This document shows, piece after piece, positions 22,385 through 33,883 of a DNA stretch of 64,000 bases; positions within the stretch are counted from its first letter, which is position 1, and each line of letters starts with the position of its first letter. Below the pieces are notes generated by a model. That model was not told the origin of the DNA, ran no database searches, and saw only the letters and a list, made by a program, of their open reading frames with translations. The position numbers and the translations under genes were made by a program. The DNA is from Copromyces sp. CBS 386.78 (lineage: Eukaryota > Ascomycota > Sordariomycetes > Sordariales > Sordariaceae): contig MU839087.1 in NCBI GenBank assembly GCA_030685235.1, positions 310,001 through 374,000 on the forward strand, given 5' to 3'.

Positions 22385-24144
22385 GGTTGTGGAGGGGTCT
22401 GATACTGGGCTGTGTGTTTGATCTTTAGAGATGGAGGGATGTCCGGGTATCGATAAGAGGGATGCGGGGGAGGCGTTTTAGCGGGATTCTAGTGGACGGG
22501 AGCTAGGAAGCTACCGTTACGGATGGCATCGGAGCTGTCAAATACTCCCGTTTTGCATACGTTCCTTTGATGTGGCCGCTGACGAACGTTGGAGGATGTC
22601 TTTCGTTCAGAGCTTTTCTCCTCGGATCTTCTTCGAAGGAAACAAGCGAAGATTCAAATGCCATATCATCCCGTTTACTCGGCTACCTTAGAAAGCGAAG
22701 CTTCACTGCAGAGCCAAGCTGCGCCATCACATCATCTCCCGCTCCAAGCAAACCCCACAATTTGATGCCAAGGCATGTCTCCATTATCAACGACGTCCTT
22801 TTGATGCCCTTCTTTTACCACAAGAAACCCCCGAACGGCAAAATAAAGCTTGTCGATAGATCACATCCGAGGCTCTATCCGCCCTGGAAACATCTGACGA
22901 TGTAGCCGCAAACTCCCGGTCAAACCTGTCAAACCTCGACAACCCTCTCAAGGAAGAGATCCGGGTTTATTAACTCGGTGTCGGTTTAACCCGAGCATGC
23001 TACGACGCCCCGGAAAACATGGCAAATGCGTGAGACAAACATGTGCTACCCCGCAAAAAGCATACGCACTGGCCTATTCCTATCACAGAAAGTCACGGCG
23101 AACAAGCGGCGATCGTCAAGTGTTGCCGAAGGCGGGGAAACGAGCATTTCGAGCTGAAGCCGGGGTCACAGCAACCCTTGTTCAACCCAAGAACAATTGA
23201 GACGGCTCGCTACCCGATACTGAGTTCGTGTGAGGTTTACTTGTGCTCAATAAACCTGGTATTCGGATGTCCAATGTCTGACAAACATCATTATCGTCTC
23301 TATCCCCCATTTTTGGTGTCAAACCGTTGAGACTTATCAGCAAAAAATATCGTTTACTACGGCGTCCTACGACCGGTGTAAGCCACCTATCAAAAAGGGA
23401 AGCATAATCGTCACAACCCGTTCCCGGTTCAGTGGTCCCTTCACCACAAGCCGGATAGATGGCGGATGCGGGGAACCCTGAGATTCAAACCACGCCCTCT
23501 TTTCCACTCTGACATCGTCGCTCGATGAAGACTCATTGGCAGCCGTGAAGCAAAGTTACCACGCGGGAAAACGAAAAAGAAGATCTCAAAATTTCAAATC
23601 ACCTCAGAACTGACAAGTACCGAGCACTAGACAGCTAGGTAATCCAACTCAAGATGGCTGGTTACATGCAGGAAGGCGAGCCATATGCAACGTCTAACTT
23701 CTGAGGGAAGCCATCGTGTCCATGACCTGCCATTAATGGCATGCGGTTGGCCCTATATCATGGCGACCAGCCAATGGTCAATCGTTAGAAGCTAGATTCT
23801 AGTCTGAAAGCAATCTTTCCAAGACCCCATGATCCTTTCCCCCAGGAAAATCTTCTCCGAAGGAAAATGAGTTAACCGTGGTTTGAGGCATGGCCGGGTT
23901 ACACTACATACCTGTTCGGCTTGCTTCCAAGACAACGGTGGGGAAATCTCCCACATGAAGATCGGCCACTCGCGGCCCTTTGTCATGGGCCTTGGGTGTT
24001 GAGGGGTCAGTTAATATCAAGTGAACCGGGGCAGATATCATAAATATTTAAGTTGATGATATCACCCACCTCTCTTATTGTGTGCCGACCGCCTGTTTCT
24101 TTCATACCACTACCTACGCTTATCGACACCACCCCGATTTCACG
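22385..24144. promoter_or_regulatory. divergent intergenic, Ldh2-like/MFS
   Basis: 1.76 kb between divergent start codons. It must hold both promoters. The middle part has AT-richer blocks but no coding frame of quality. ATATCATAAATATTTA at about 24036 is a possible TATA region for the transporter. Confidence 0.5.
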
Positions 24145-25919
24145 ATGGCTGGCGGCGTCAAGAAACCCGTCAACATCTTCAAGCTCAAAAATCTGGGCGA
24201 GCCGAAGGAAGTGTTCAACTGGAGGCTATGGTTCGCCGTCTTCTCCTTCGGCTTGTTGGGCGCTGCCCGTGGTGTTGACGAGGGATTGATCAATGGCGCA
24301 TTCAAGAGCAAGAACTTCCAGGACAGCATCAACTATGACTCGTATTCGAAGGTTGAGCAGGCAAACATCAAGGCGAATGTTTCGTCTATGGTGCAAATCG
24401 GGAGTGTAGGGGGGGCTCTCTTGTAAGTCAACAATCTCGACTTGGCGCCATTTTTTTTTTACCGGACCGTCTCAGTTCACTGACAAATTCCGGCTGCAGT
24501 GCCTTCCTCATCTGTGACAGGATAGGGCGTATTTGGGCCACCCGTCAGCTCTGCGTACTTTGGATCTTGGGCATCGCCATCTTCATGGGCTCGAACGGCA
24601 ACCTAGGTGCCGTCTACGCAGGCAGATTCGTCGCCGGCCTCGGAGTCGGTCAAACCCCTGTCGTCGGCCCCGTCTACATCGCCGAGATTGCTCCCGCCAG
24701 CATCCGCGGTGTCTGCACCTGCATCTTCACCGGCTTCGTCTACCTTGGCATCGTCTTAGCCTACTTCACCAACTACGGATGCCAACTTCACCTCGACGAA
24801 ACGCCCGCACGCTGGCAGGTGCCCACTAGCCTGCACATCATCTTCGCAGGCCTCATCTTCCTTCTCACCTTCGTGCAGTACGAATCGCCCCGTTACCTGG
24901 TCAAGACAGGCAAAAACGACCGAGCGCTTGACGTCATGTCCCGCCTCCGCCACCTGCCCCCGGACCACGCCTACGTCCAGCGCGAGATCAACGCCATCAC
25001 CGCCAGCCACCACGAAGAAATGGAAGCTACCAAGGGCGCCGGCTGGCTTGGCGTGCTCAAAGAAGCCTTCACCGTGCGCAGCAACCTCTACCGCGTCGGC
25101 CTGACCGTCGGCGCCCAAATTTTGTCGCAATGGTCCGGCGCCGGCTCCATCACCATCTACGCGCCGGACCTGTTCGAGCTCCTCGGCATCACCGGCACCG
25201 AGGAATCGCTCCTGGTGACAGCCGTCTTCGGCATCGTCAAGCTCGTAGCCGCCATCCTCTGCGCTTTGTTCCTTGTCGACTTCATCGGCCGCAAGCGTTC
25301 TCTCTTGCTAGGAATAACCTGCCAAGCAATCGCCATGCTCTACGTCGCCGGTTTTCTGTCCGCCGTCCCCCAGCTCGGCAACGGAGACGGGTACGTGCTC
25401 GCCCCTAGTTCGGGAAAGTTACGTGCCTCGCGCGGCGCCATCGTCATGATTTACCTGAGCGGATTCGGCTGGGCGTTGGGTTGGAACAGCATGCAATACC
25501 TGTTAACGGCTGAGCTCTTTCCCTTGCGCATCCGCGCGTTTTGTACCAGTTTGGCCATGTGTTTGCATTTTGCGAATCAGTATGGGAACGCCAGGGCGGT
25601 GCCGGTTATGTTGTTACCCGTGAGAGATGGGGGGATCTCGTCCCAGGGGACGTTTTGGTTTTTCGCGGCGGTGACGATATTGGGTGGCGTGTGGGTGTGG
25701 TTTGCGGTTCCCGAGACGGCGGGCAGGAGCTTGGAGAGTATGGATCGGTTGTTTAGTTTGCCGTGGTGGAAGATTGGACGGTATGGGAACCGAGAGGCGG
25801 CGGTGTTGGATGAGGCAGAGAGGGTTGGCGGCGAGAAGGAGAGTGAGATGATGTCGGGGAGCGGGTCGCATGTGGAGGAGAAGGGGATGGGTGGGTATGG
25901 GGCGGACAGGAGGGTTTGA
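24145..25919 (+). CDS. MFS sugar-porter transporter
   Basis: Twelve-span major facilitator of the sugar porter family, expected in the plasma membrane for uptake of a monosaccharide or related polyol or quinate. Exons 24145-24422 and 24500-25919 give 565 residues. Family markers are DRIGRIWATR (after TM2, R-X-G-R type), AGRFVAGLGVGQ, YIAEIAPASIRG, DFIGRKRSL (after TM8) and the C-terminal PETAGRSLESMDRLF. The loop FLSAVPQLGNGDGYVL replaces part of the usual TM9 region and may deserve checking for an unrecognised intron. The C-terminal tail is hydrophilic (about 50 residues). The start ATG at 24145 gives MAGGVKKPVN; an upstream frame extension begins only with GTG. Substrate unknown. Confidence 0.88.
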
Positions 25920-26029
25920 TTTTGGCATTGCGGTAGAAGTTGATGCTGGATAACAAGTTGGGTGACTGTCCAATTTAGAACGGAGGTCATAAGCACAAAG
26001 GCCGAGGCAAATAGTCAACAAAATCACTA

Positions 26030-26111
26030 GGCGTGGTGGCAGAGTGGTCTAATGCGCAAGACTAGAAATCTTGTTCCTTCGGGAGCGTCTGTTCGAATCA
26101 GGCCCACGTCG
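26030..26111 (+). tRNA. tRNA-Ser (AGA)
   Basis: 82 nt with a class II variable arm (TTCCTTCGGGAG). Acceptor GGCGTGG/CCACGTC with G73 and one G2:U71 pair. Anticodon loop CTAGAAA within stem CAAGA/TCTTG; T arm GTCTG-TTCGAAT-CAGGC. T-runs follow after 26130. No intron. Confidence 0.92.
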
Positions 26112-26352
26112 CACGATGACCGTTAAAAACTTCTTTTTGATTTTTTACAGAAGCGATACTGGAAATAGACTCTTATACCCTTGTAGTAGATGTTGAAAGT
26201 TTTGATCCAAATGACAATACTGACAAATATCTGAGTTCCTTTTTTTTTTTTTTTTTTTCTGTTCTTTTTTGTTTTGTGCGCTGGAGGTAAACGGGTCCCC
26301 TAGTTGCGCCACGACCATATGATGCTTTCATTGTCGAACTAATCACATCGAT

Positions 26353-26424
26353 GGTCCGCTGGCTCAATGGCAGAGCGTCTGACTACGAATCAGGAGGTTC
26401 CAGGTTCGACCCCTGGGTGGATCG
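26353..26424 (+). tRNA. tRNA-Arg (ACG)
   Basis: 72 nt, no intron. Acceptor GGTCCGC/GTGGATC with G73, D arm GCTC...GAGC, anticodon stem TCTGA/TCAGG with loop CTACGAA, T arm CCAGG-TTCGACC-CCTGG. A T5 terminator starts at 26428. Confidence 0.93.
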
Positions 26425-26681
26425 ATTCTTTTTGGCTATTTTCTTCCTACCACTTCGCCCATTCTCGGGTCACATTCACTTTTTGCTCATCCGTTTATCA
26501 TTGTTTCGGTCACAAAACCGAGGGATTTATTTCTTTAAGTTTGGCACCCTTCTTGTGGGTGTCCTGGCTCTGGAAAAGGTTGTCTGAGCGCCAGTAAGGT
26601 AACTTCTCAAATTTTCAATTTGCCTTCGCGGTGCCTCACACTTGCAACTGATGCAGCAGGAGCAACAGACGTGTGCTTAAC

Positions 26682-27022
26682 GTACCGTATAAACTCGGGA
26701 AATTGACTTTCGGGAAACCGCTTTTCAGGCACATATATGCCATTTTCCTGCTCGATGCCAGGCATATATATGCCCGCCAACTTGGGTGGGGGAGATGTGT
26801 TGCCACCCCGGAGCACTGTAATTCGAAATTATTGTGCCCAGTCTATTTCCTGTCTTTTCCCCCTTATCAGTCTGTCTTAGACTGGAGGGTGGGGCGCCAG
26901 ACTTTACCCTCCTTCACAGAGGGTACGGTTGGCACATATGCTGTAATATGTGCTTAAATCTGTACGTGAATGTGCCTGAAAAGCGGTTTCCCGAAAGTCA
27001 ATTTCCCGAGTTTATACGGTAC
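26682..27022. mobile_element. 341-bp MITE with perfect 53-bp terminal inverted repeats
   Basis: The first 53 bases (26682-26734) are the exact reverse complement of the last 53 (26970-27022). Each end starts GTACCGTATAAACTCG. The interior has no transposase frame. It contains palindromic subrepeats (GCACATATATGC and GGCATATATATGCC) and small hairpins, for example TACCCTC/GAGGGTA. Ends can be read as TA target duplications flanking CCGTATAAAC, as in Tc1/mariner-derived MITEs, or as a GTAC duplication. The perfect repeats suggest recent movement, or protection from RIP because of short length. It lies 258 bp from tRNA-Arg. Confidence 0.88.
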
Positions 27023-29654
27023 CTGCGCAGTTCCTCTCATTCGCTAAGCTTATCTTTGGAAAGGACAACCAAGTCGGACTCTCTCTTACTCCAGCACCCA
27101 TCTCAATCGTCACCAATTCACTCGATCAGCCACATCTTCCTCGTTTGTCTGCGACATTTCCACGCATCCATGACCCCAGACTTCAGGAATTAGGCAAAAG
27201 CAGCCAGCAAACTACGTGCGCAAAATCCGGCGAGATCATCACACACTTCCATATGAAGCGATCAAGTTTGCGATAACGGAAAGAAGGAGCAATGCACACC
27301 CAAAGTTCGAAGGTGCCAGAGTTTACTGCGCTCCGACTCCTGAAAGGTTGACGGTTGCCATAGCTCGTGTATTAAGCTTCTCATCAGAAGACAAAACGCT
27401 CAGGATCATGGCCGTGTCTTAGATGAAGGAGTCCTTAAGTCAGCCACAGAGCAACGTCTATATGCAGACGGCCGCCGCCGAGTGATGTCCGTCACCCAAT
27501 CACCTAGTCCGATGTGAAGGGAGTGACAATGTATCCCCTTTGGGAGTCTATCACACCCCGTCCTCTTTCAAGTCGGGCAAGCCCGATGCCCAGTCATTGC
27601 CGCCGGTGGCTTCGGGAAGCGGGAATTGTTTCCTTTGAGGCAATCCTCGCCTAGGGAGCAGGCGAGCGTTGGATCAAAACGGGGCAAGGCAACGAACTAT
27701 CAGGGAACAAAAGTGAGCGAATAGGACTCCTCATGTGCCTCGTGACTGGGTGATATTGCCTTCTTCCGTGCCAACTCCAGTCTTACTATCACCACCATCT
27801 CGAAGGAATCTCCGAGTCCATCGGTGACGAGTTGACACAAGGTCACAGTTTGGGAATGTCATTGGACGCCGCGAGCAGACGACCAACAACCCAAGTTCCT
27901 CAAGGCAGAAAGAAACACATGCCTTCGAAGAAGGTTTCTTTGCCATTACATTAAATAAGCTACGAAGAAAAAGCTTCTCGATCACGGTCCTGGCCGTAGC
28001 GGCGTAGAGGCTGAGGGTGGTAATCGAAGTCCCTGATTTGCTGAGCGAGTGTCATTGAATCGCAAAGCCAATCACGCACTCGAATCATGCCCTTCAGCAC
28101 GCATGTAAGCCAACGGCAAAGGCCCTGGTCTGAGGCAGGATTTCATTGACCATCCAATATCCATAAGGCTTGTAACCGCAAGTACAAAAGTATCGATCGG
28201 GACGGGAGGCCAACAAGGCTGTTTGTTCGCTTCATTGCCTCCCACCTTTCTTTCTCACTAGAAGGAGGTATTGATACGAAGGCAACCACGGAAAAGGTCA
28301 TAGAGGTACAAATATGTTGCTTTGTCCTTGGGGTCCAAACTCCAAAGTACAAGTAGACTTGTTTGACCATATATCTGCATCAATATCAGAACCAGTTGTT
28401 GGTAGGTTGGTCTTTGGACGCATTCCAAGTGCTGCATCTCAGCAATGATAACGAATGTCACCATGGAAGCGATGAAAGAGGATTCCTACCTCTAGGTACA
28501 CTGACGGTAGCAATGGACGGAAAGAAGCCCCCATCGTATAGCCCCCAACAAACACATTGGGTATAGGTAGGTAGCGTTGCTGAACTGCTCTTTCCTACCT
28601 ACCTGATCTGACCCCTGCACTTATCTCGAAAGGAATGACCATTCTGCCTCTACACCTACCTTCCTTTCAGATCATCAAGTGGAACTTTTGAGCTCGCAAT
28701 TTCCGCCAGGACCCGATGTTGCAGTGTACCTGCACTGCGCATGCCGCAGATCACGCGCTTCCCACGTTGCGATTGCCTACCCCTGGCTCCCGTTACGGTT
28801 TCCCGCCCCCTTGACTTTAGCCACTACCGAACATCATCGCAAATCCCCCCTCTTCACAAGCCACAGAGAACCAGGCTGTCAAGACTTTCGACCGCAACGC
28901 AGACCTGTGAATACATTGCCAGTACAGTTCATAACACAATCTTCCTAGTTTCCACCGAATCAAGATGTAGGGGTATGCACATGCGCACCTCCTCTGCGGC
29001 TGCACCGATGCAGCGGCCGGCCTGCGATGCAGCTCATCAATTCCTCTGGATGGTATAGGTTACGTGGGGGCCACTGCTACCTCCTACATTCGACAATTAC
29101 TCAAATCTTCTTCAACGTCTCATCATCTTTCAATGTTGTCGTGCCATCGAATGGCTGATCACAACCGTCTTTGAACAAGTCTATACACGCTTACATGATG
29201 CTCCCAGGAGGCCATGACTGTTGAACGCAACACTCAGTACAGCAGAAAGCAAGTCGTAGGATATGTGATGACCCAAGAACTTCCCCATAGCAGCTAAACA
29301 AAATTAATCAGGAGTAGGCATATCTTGGAATACTGCCAAAAGCATGCCTTTGGTGCCATCACTTTCCCATTCGGAACGTCACACAAGACAACGGGATATC
29401 CAACTTTCTCTCGGTCGAGTCGTCTGATAAAAGCCATGTTTTGTCCGAAGCAGCCACAGAGTTCTGTGTGCACCGCCTGACATCTTACCTCACCGGCGCC
29501 TGGGGGGTAAGGGCACAGACAGACAGTCAGGCACCGGAATCAGCAATACAGTGGCGCTGGCCAAAGGTCACTCTCGTGTTCCACTTTACAAGTACATGGC
29601 ATTAGTAACAAAGGTGGGGGACATGAAAGAGGCCACCCAGGCACATGCAAAAAA
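27023..29654. other. intergenic, 2.6 kb
   Basis: No supported gene. A weakly coding-like frame at about 27216-27422 (plus) lacks an ATG. A TAGGTAGGTAG...CTACCTACCT inverted repeat lies at about 28564-28605. Confidence 0.45.
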
Positions 29655-30140
29655 TCAAGATTGTTGGTCTTTTCGGGCGGTAAGTTCCTCGTCACTATCA
29701 GATATGTCGTTGAACATTGACGGAAGCGCATAGCCGACATTCCTCCCGGCGCCTTTGACACAGTGAAATCGACATCTTTTAAGCGCCCGGGACACATGGC
29801 GACGGAAGCCATCGAGATATCCGACCTTATTCCTGCCATCTTGAGTCTTGAATGCGGACTGAGTGCTACCAGTATCCACTCGCACAACCTCCTCCGCAGA
29901 TTCAGACTGGGGTGAACGGACTCCGTAACGGGAAGCTGTGTGGATCACCGCTTCAACGGAAAACACGGCGAGGTAGCTGACCCCCTTGCAAACCGGCATT
30001 CGGGGTGGGTGTGGAGCTTTGATGGCATTCACATTCGGCGGGGGGCTGCTTCGGTGGCTTGCTCCTCCCAAGACTTCAACGTCGTGGGATCGGCTTTGCT
30101 GTGCTCCACGGCGGATATCTGCGTGCTTCACTTTGCCCAT
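29655..30140 (-). CDS. hypothetical protein, 161 residues
   Basis: Single-exon ATG-initiated frame (MGKVKHADIRRG...) with balanced composition. The central part is basic (RRHVSRALKRCRFHC, about 120-134) and the end is acidic and polar (NDISDSDEELTARKDQQS). No domain, signal peptide or membrane span is visible and I recognise no family. It is the most coding-like frame of the 27-31 kb spacer, but overlapping frames on the other strand are also open, so it could be chance. Confidence 0.3.
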   Translation of the reverse strand: MGKVKHADIRRGAQQSRSHDVEVLGGASHRSSPPPNVNAIKAPHPPRMPVCKGVSYLAVFSVEAVIHTASRYGVRSPQSESAEEVVRVDTGSTQSAFKTQDGRNKVGYLDGFRRHVSRALKRCRFHCVKGAGRNVGYALPSMFNDISDSDEELTARKDQQS

Positions 30141-30925
30141 CACCAGTTACCACACACAGCCTTCGACCGGCTACACACTCCATCTGAGCAGGATTACACA
30201 ACTCATGTCTGCCAGATACTACCGAACTCGTGGTATATGTGCCTCACAACCACTACACCCTCCTCCTTCGCATGACCACTTCGCTAAGGACCCATTGGCG
30301 AATACAACGCCTGAGTCAGAAGGAGGATGTGATTGACGCATGGATACCACCATCCATCCCTCTCTCAAGATGTTTCTCAATATCACAGTTTCTTCACAGT
30401 CACTGCGGGGAGGCGCCTGGCACAATGGGACTCAGGTTTTGTTACATCTGAAGCCTGGTTGGTTGAGGACTTGAGAACATGGAGTTGAAAGAAGAATGGC
30501 CGTTGGTCGTCTCGTCACTCCCTTGTGCTGGGATGGATGCAGCTCGGTCTCAGCCCATTGTAGAACACGAACAGGCTCTTCGTTGGGGGATATGGCTTCA
30601 ACTTCCCTCCTGGGAGGGAAAGAACTGTGTGGATGCATGGGCTGGGCAACGGCAAGGTTGAGGGGGGGCCTTTTCCATTTCCTACCCCATGTGAGAGTCG
30701 CGACTTCCTCGTGCCCTGGTCGTCTGGAAAACAGATAAAGCAGGAGGACTCCTTACAATCCTTCTGTTGTTGTCTTCAGTGATTTCCTCAACAATCTGGA
30801 TCAACTGTCCTTTTTACCTCATCAAAAGACTTGCCCCAGTCTTGTAGATATCTTTTCGTTGCAGCTTTGCAACTGCCTTCATAACGATTATTGTTGAATC
30901 CACAAGCTCCTGCATATAACTTACC
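30141..30925. other. upstream region of the G1 peptidase gene
   Basis: Probably the peptidase promoter and leader. No gene or clear element was recognised. Confidence 0.45.
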
Positions 30926-32331
30926 ATGAAGTTCCTCGGCACGGCTCTTTTCCTTCTGGGTGTAATATCCCAACCGATCCTGGCCGAGTTCTCCTTCACC
31001 TCCACAGCCGAACAGAATGGTGTTCCGGTACCGCAGTCCGAGATTAATCTCAAGCCGTTCGAGCCAGGTACGCTTGGTCGCATCAGGAGCCGCACCGGTG
31101 ATGCAGGCGACCCGAAGATAGGAGCCACGACCCTGAGACGGGTCAAGAGAACCAACCCGACCGCTACCAGCAACAACTGGTGCGGCTCTGTACGTACCAC
31201 AACGTCAACCAACCAGATAAAGCTCATTCACGGTACCTTTCAACATCCCACCTGTACCCAACGGCCCGGTGTAACTACGTATCCCCAGGCGGCAGCGGCC
31301 TGGGTTGGCATTGATGGTGATTCGTGGACTTCGGCTTTGCTGCAGGCTGGGACGGTTTGCAAGGTTAGTTCTGTTTTGTTGAATCTGGCTTGCTCTTACT
31401 TTCAAATTTTTGGAGGAGATAGCGATGGAATACGCTGACAATGATTGCGAACAGATCAATAACTCTACGGGAATTGTCGAGTATGTGACTCTCACCTTCA
31501 TCTCAGTCACCTTTCAACATCCTGAACTAACGTTTTCCCCAACAGGAACGAAGTTTGGTGGCAATGGGTCCCCAGTGGTGCCTACACGATTGCCAATATT
31601 CCCGTCTTTGCTGGTGACTGGTTTGATATCACCATCAACACGACCTCCGCCACAGCAGCGAGCATGTAAGTATAAAATCTCATGTCTTTCCAATTTCGCA
31701 AGCTTCGCCTCCCTCACATAAGGATTATTCGTATCATTACCGGCCCCGTTACCAGTGAACAAACATGCCTTACCCATCACACCCATCAAACATCTCTTCG
31801 CACTGCTCAGATACGTGAGGACAATCACCATACCCTGTCCAGCATTCCATATCCCCCAGTCTTCTTAATATCCCGAATCACCAACAACCTCACGGCCTCT
31901 CAACTCCGAGCTTTAGGCCCGGGGCTTCTTTCTTCTTTCCGCTTTCTCCCGTACTTCATCTCCCCATTCACCCCAGCCATACATCCTTCCTTCATCCTCA
32001 ACCTCTCCCCTTCTTCCTCCAAAGCCCCAAGCTAACCCTCCCCTTCAGAAAAATCATAAACACCGGCCGCGGCTACACCCAATCCTTCAATATTTACGCA
32101 GGCGCCACTCTCGCCCGCGTCGATGCCGACTGGGTCGTCGAGCGGCCCTACTACGGCACCGCCTTGGCCGGTTTCGCCCAATTTACCCAGGTCTGGTTCC
32201 AGAATGCGTACGCGACGCTCACGAGCGGTACCAACTTGGGCATTACGGGTGCGAAGCAGTACCAGATTCCGGGCGGGTGCGCGAGTACCGAGTTTGATAA
32301 TGCAAGGCTGTACGCTACTGTTGCTTCTTAG
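30926..32331 (+). CDS. secreted glutamic peptidase (G1/eqolisin family)
   Basis: Acid endopeptidase of the fungal eqolisin family, secreted to degrade external protein. Exons 30926-31363, 31455-31480, 31546-31665 and 32049-32331 give 288 residues. A signal peptide covers about residues 1-20 (MKFLGTALFLLGVISQPILA), followed by a propeptide ending near RRVKRTN. The mature domain begins SNNWCGSV and has the family blocks AAAWVGIDGDSWTSALLQAG and VWWQWVP. ADWVVERP carries the Glu that I take to be the catalytic one; this pairing with a Gln is known for the family but not proved here. Exon 2 is only 26 nt. Intron 3 is 383 nt, several times longer than the other introns in the window, with a good branch site (GCTAACCC, 32032). 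Confidence 0.85.
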
Positions 32332-32885
32332 GAAGGGGTAAAGAGTGAAGAAGGGGGTGGGAATGGAGAGGTGGACGAGGATGAAGACGAGGAGAATGAC
32401 GATGAGGAGGAGGATGAGGACGGAATAGGTATAATTTAATTGTTCCTTGAGCTCGGATATCGGTTGTTGTTTCAACTTTATATCTTTTTGGAGGTAGTTT
32501 GAGTTTGTGGCGTTGATGGTTTGGGATGGCGACTGGTACGGGACGGGATCTTGTTGCTCTCTGGCCAAGGGGTGGGTCTTCTGCTATTACAGCACACTGA
32601 GTTTGTTTCAACTTCCAAATGTACCTAGGCAACTGCGCCTGGTTCTCATGATGTACATTCCTTCTTCATTTGACTGGTGTGAATATTTGATGCATCATCC
32701 AACTTCGCTTTCAGGTACGAAATTTCCCTACGGACACTCCCCAATTGTGAGCGCCACGCGGAAGCTGTGGACACTGCAACAATTTCAAGGAAAAAGAAAA
32801 CGCATACTAAAAGAGAAAAAGGGGCCAATGATAGAAAACAAGAAGAAAAAGAAGGGATCCCCAGCGGCAAAAGTGCAAAAAGAAA
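32332..32885. other. spacer, 3' of peptidase to tRNA-Ile
   Basis: A purine-rich GGA/GAC run lies at about 32340-32420, just after the stop codon. The T-rich complement near 32876-32885 terminates tRNA-Ile. No gene. Confidence 0.5.
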
Positions 32886-32981
32886 TGCCCAATAACAGGA
32901 TTGAACTGTTGACCTTCGCATGGACTTGATATCTCGGAGAAGATATTAGTACGACGCTCTAACCAGCTGAGCTAATCGGGC
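32886..32981 (-). tRNA. tRNA-Ile (AAT), intron-containing
   Basis: On the minus strand: acceptor GCCCGAT/ATTGGGC with A73, D arm GCTC...GAGC, anticodon stem TCGTA/TGCGA, anticodon AAT (32947-32945), T arm AACAG-TTCAATC-CTGTT. A 22-nt intron (32943-32922) begins one base after the anticodon. A T5 run follows on the minus strand. Confidence 0.9.
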
Positions 32982-33262
32982 TGCGTTGTTGTTGGTTAGT
33001 TGCCTTTGACTTTGATGTTATGACCCCCCAATTCAAAAAGGATAGGGGTGTTGCTCTCCCCCCGCCCCCCCTCCCTCTTCTCAAAAAAAAAAAAAAAAAA
33101 CATGATGCCCGAAAGTCTGGTTATAGAAGACGCACGCATAACGAAGAACCCAATTCCCAGCAATGAAACAGAGCCTTCTAGCGATTCACTATCCGCTCTA
33201 ACTGATGCGCTGTCGAAAACCTCAACATGTCGCTCACAGTTGGCGAGTGTCCAGGGGCAAGT

Positions 33263-33883
33263 CTACCTCCTCCTCCTCCTCCTCCTCCCAGCTTTCTTAT
33301 TCTCCGTAATCCTAGCCTGCCCCATAACCCCTGCCAACGGCGGCGCTCCCAGTGTATCCGGATCCGAAGCCGCAACTCCACACCGTACCTCCACGCTCCT
33401 CCAGACCCCGCCAACCGCCCGCTCCTCGGGGATGAACACCACCGTGTTCAAGTACCCCACGCAATTCGGCTCGGCAAACAAGTGCGCTTCGCACCCGTCG
33501 GATTTGTTGGCTTGGAAGGCGCCGCAGCCTGCTGTTGCGGCGGGATTATCACCGGGGATGTTGTAGCATTGTGGCGCCGTTGTGATAGGGGTGTTATTGT
33601 CGGGGTTGAGGGGTGGCTGGGGGAGGTCGAGGAGGAGGACGGCGTGGCCGCGGCAGTGGGAGGGGCCGGGGACGCCGGAGAAGATGGTTGCGCGGATGGG
33701 GAGGTGGATGCTGCCGCCGTTGGCAGGTTGGTTGGCGGTGGAGGAGGGGTTGATCCTTACTTGGCCGTTGTCTTCTTCAAGGTCGGCGCTGGCGGGGAGT
33801 TGGGGGAGGGCGGTCGCTGGTGGTGGAAGTGAGGACCACGTGAGGAGTGAGGATAGGAGGAAGAGAAGTTGTGGTTGAAGCAT
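33263..33883 (-). CDS. small secreted cysteine-containing protein
   Basis: Single exon, 206 residues, function unknown. A signal peptide is clear (LLFLLSSLLTWSSLPPP, cleavage about residue 25). The mature part has several cysteines (contexts SHCRGH, QCYNIPG, GCGAF, DGCEA, PNCVG, RCGV), suggesting disulfides, and two or three N-glycosylation sites. The protein ends GRRRRRRR: the Arg run is encoded by a CCT microsatellite at 33266-33288 and the stop codon abuts it. The opposite strand is also open, but the signal peptide and cysteine spacing favour the minus strand. No poly(A) or intron evidence. Confidence 0.6.
   Translation of the reverse strand: MLQPQLLFLLSSLLTWSSLPPPATALPQLPASADLEEDNGQVRINPSSTANQPANGGSIHLPIRATIFSGVPGPSHCRGHAVLLLDLPQPPLNPDNNTPITTAPQCYNIPGDNPAATAGCGAFQANKSDGCEAHLFAEPNCVGYLNTVVFIPEERAVGGVWRSVEVRCGVAASDPDTLGAPPLAGVMGQARITENKKAGRRRRRRR

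Noticed and set aside
27216..27422. Plus-strand 68-codon frame with coding-like residues
   Set aside because: No ATG, no clear splice sites, too short to support.
33048..33832. Plus-strand frames opposite the small secreted protein
   Set aside because: Pro-rich runs come from the CCT repeat, and one part is Gly/Val-rich shadow coding. The minus strand has the signal peptide and cysteine pattern.
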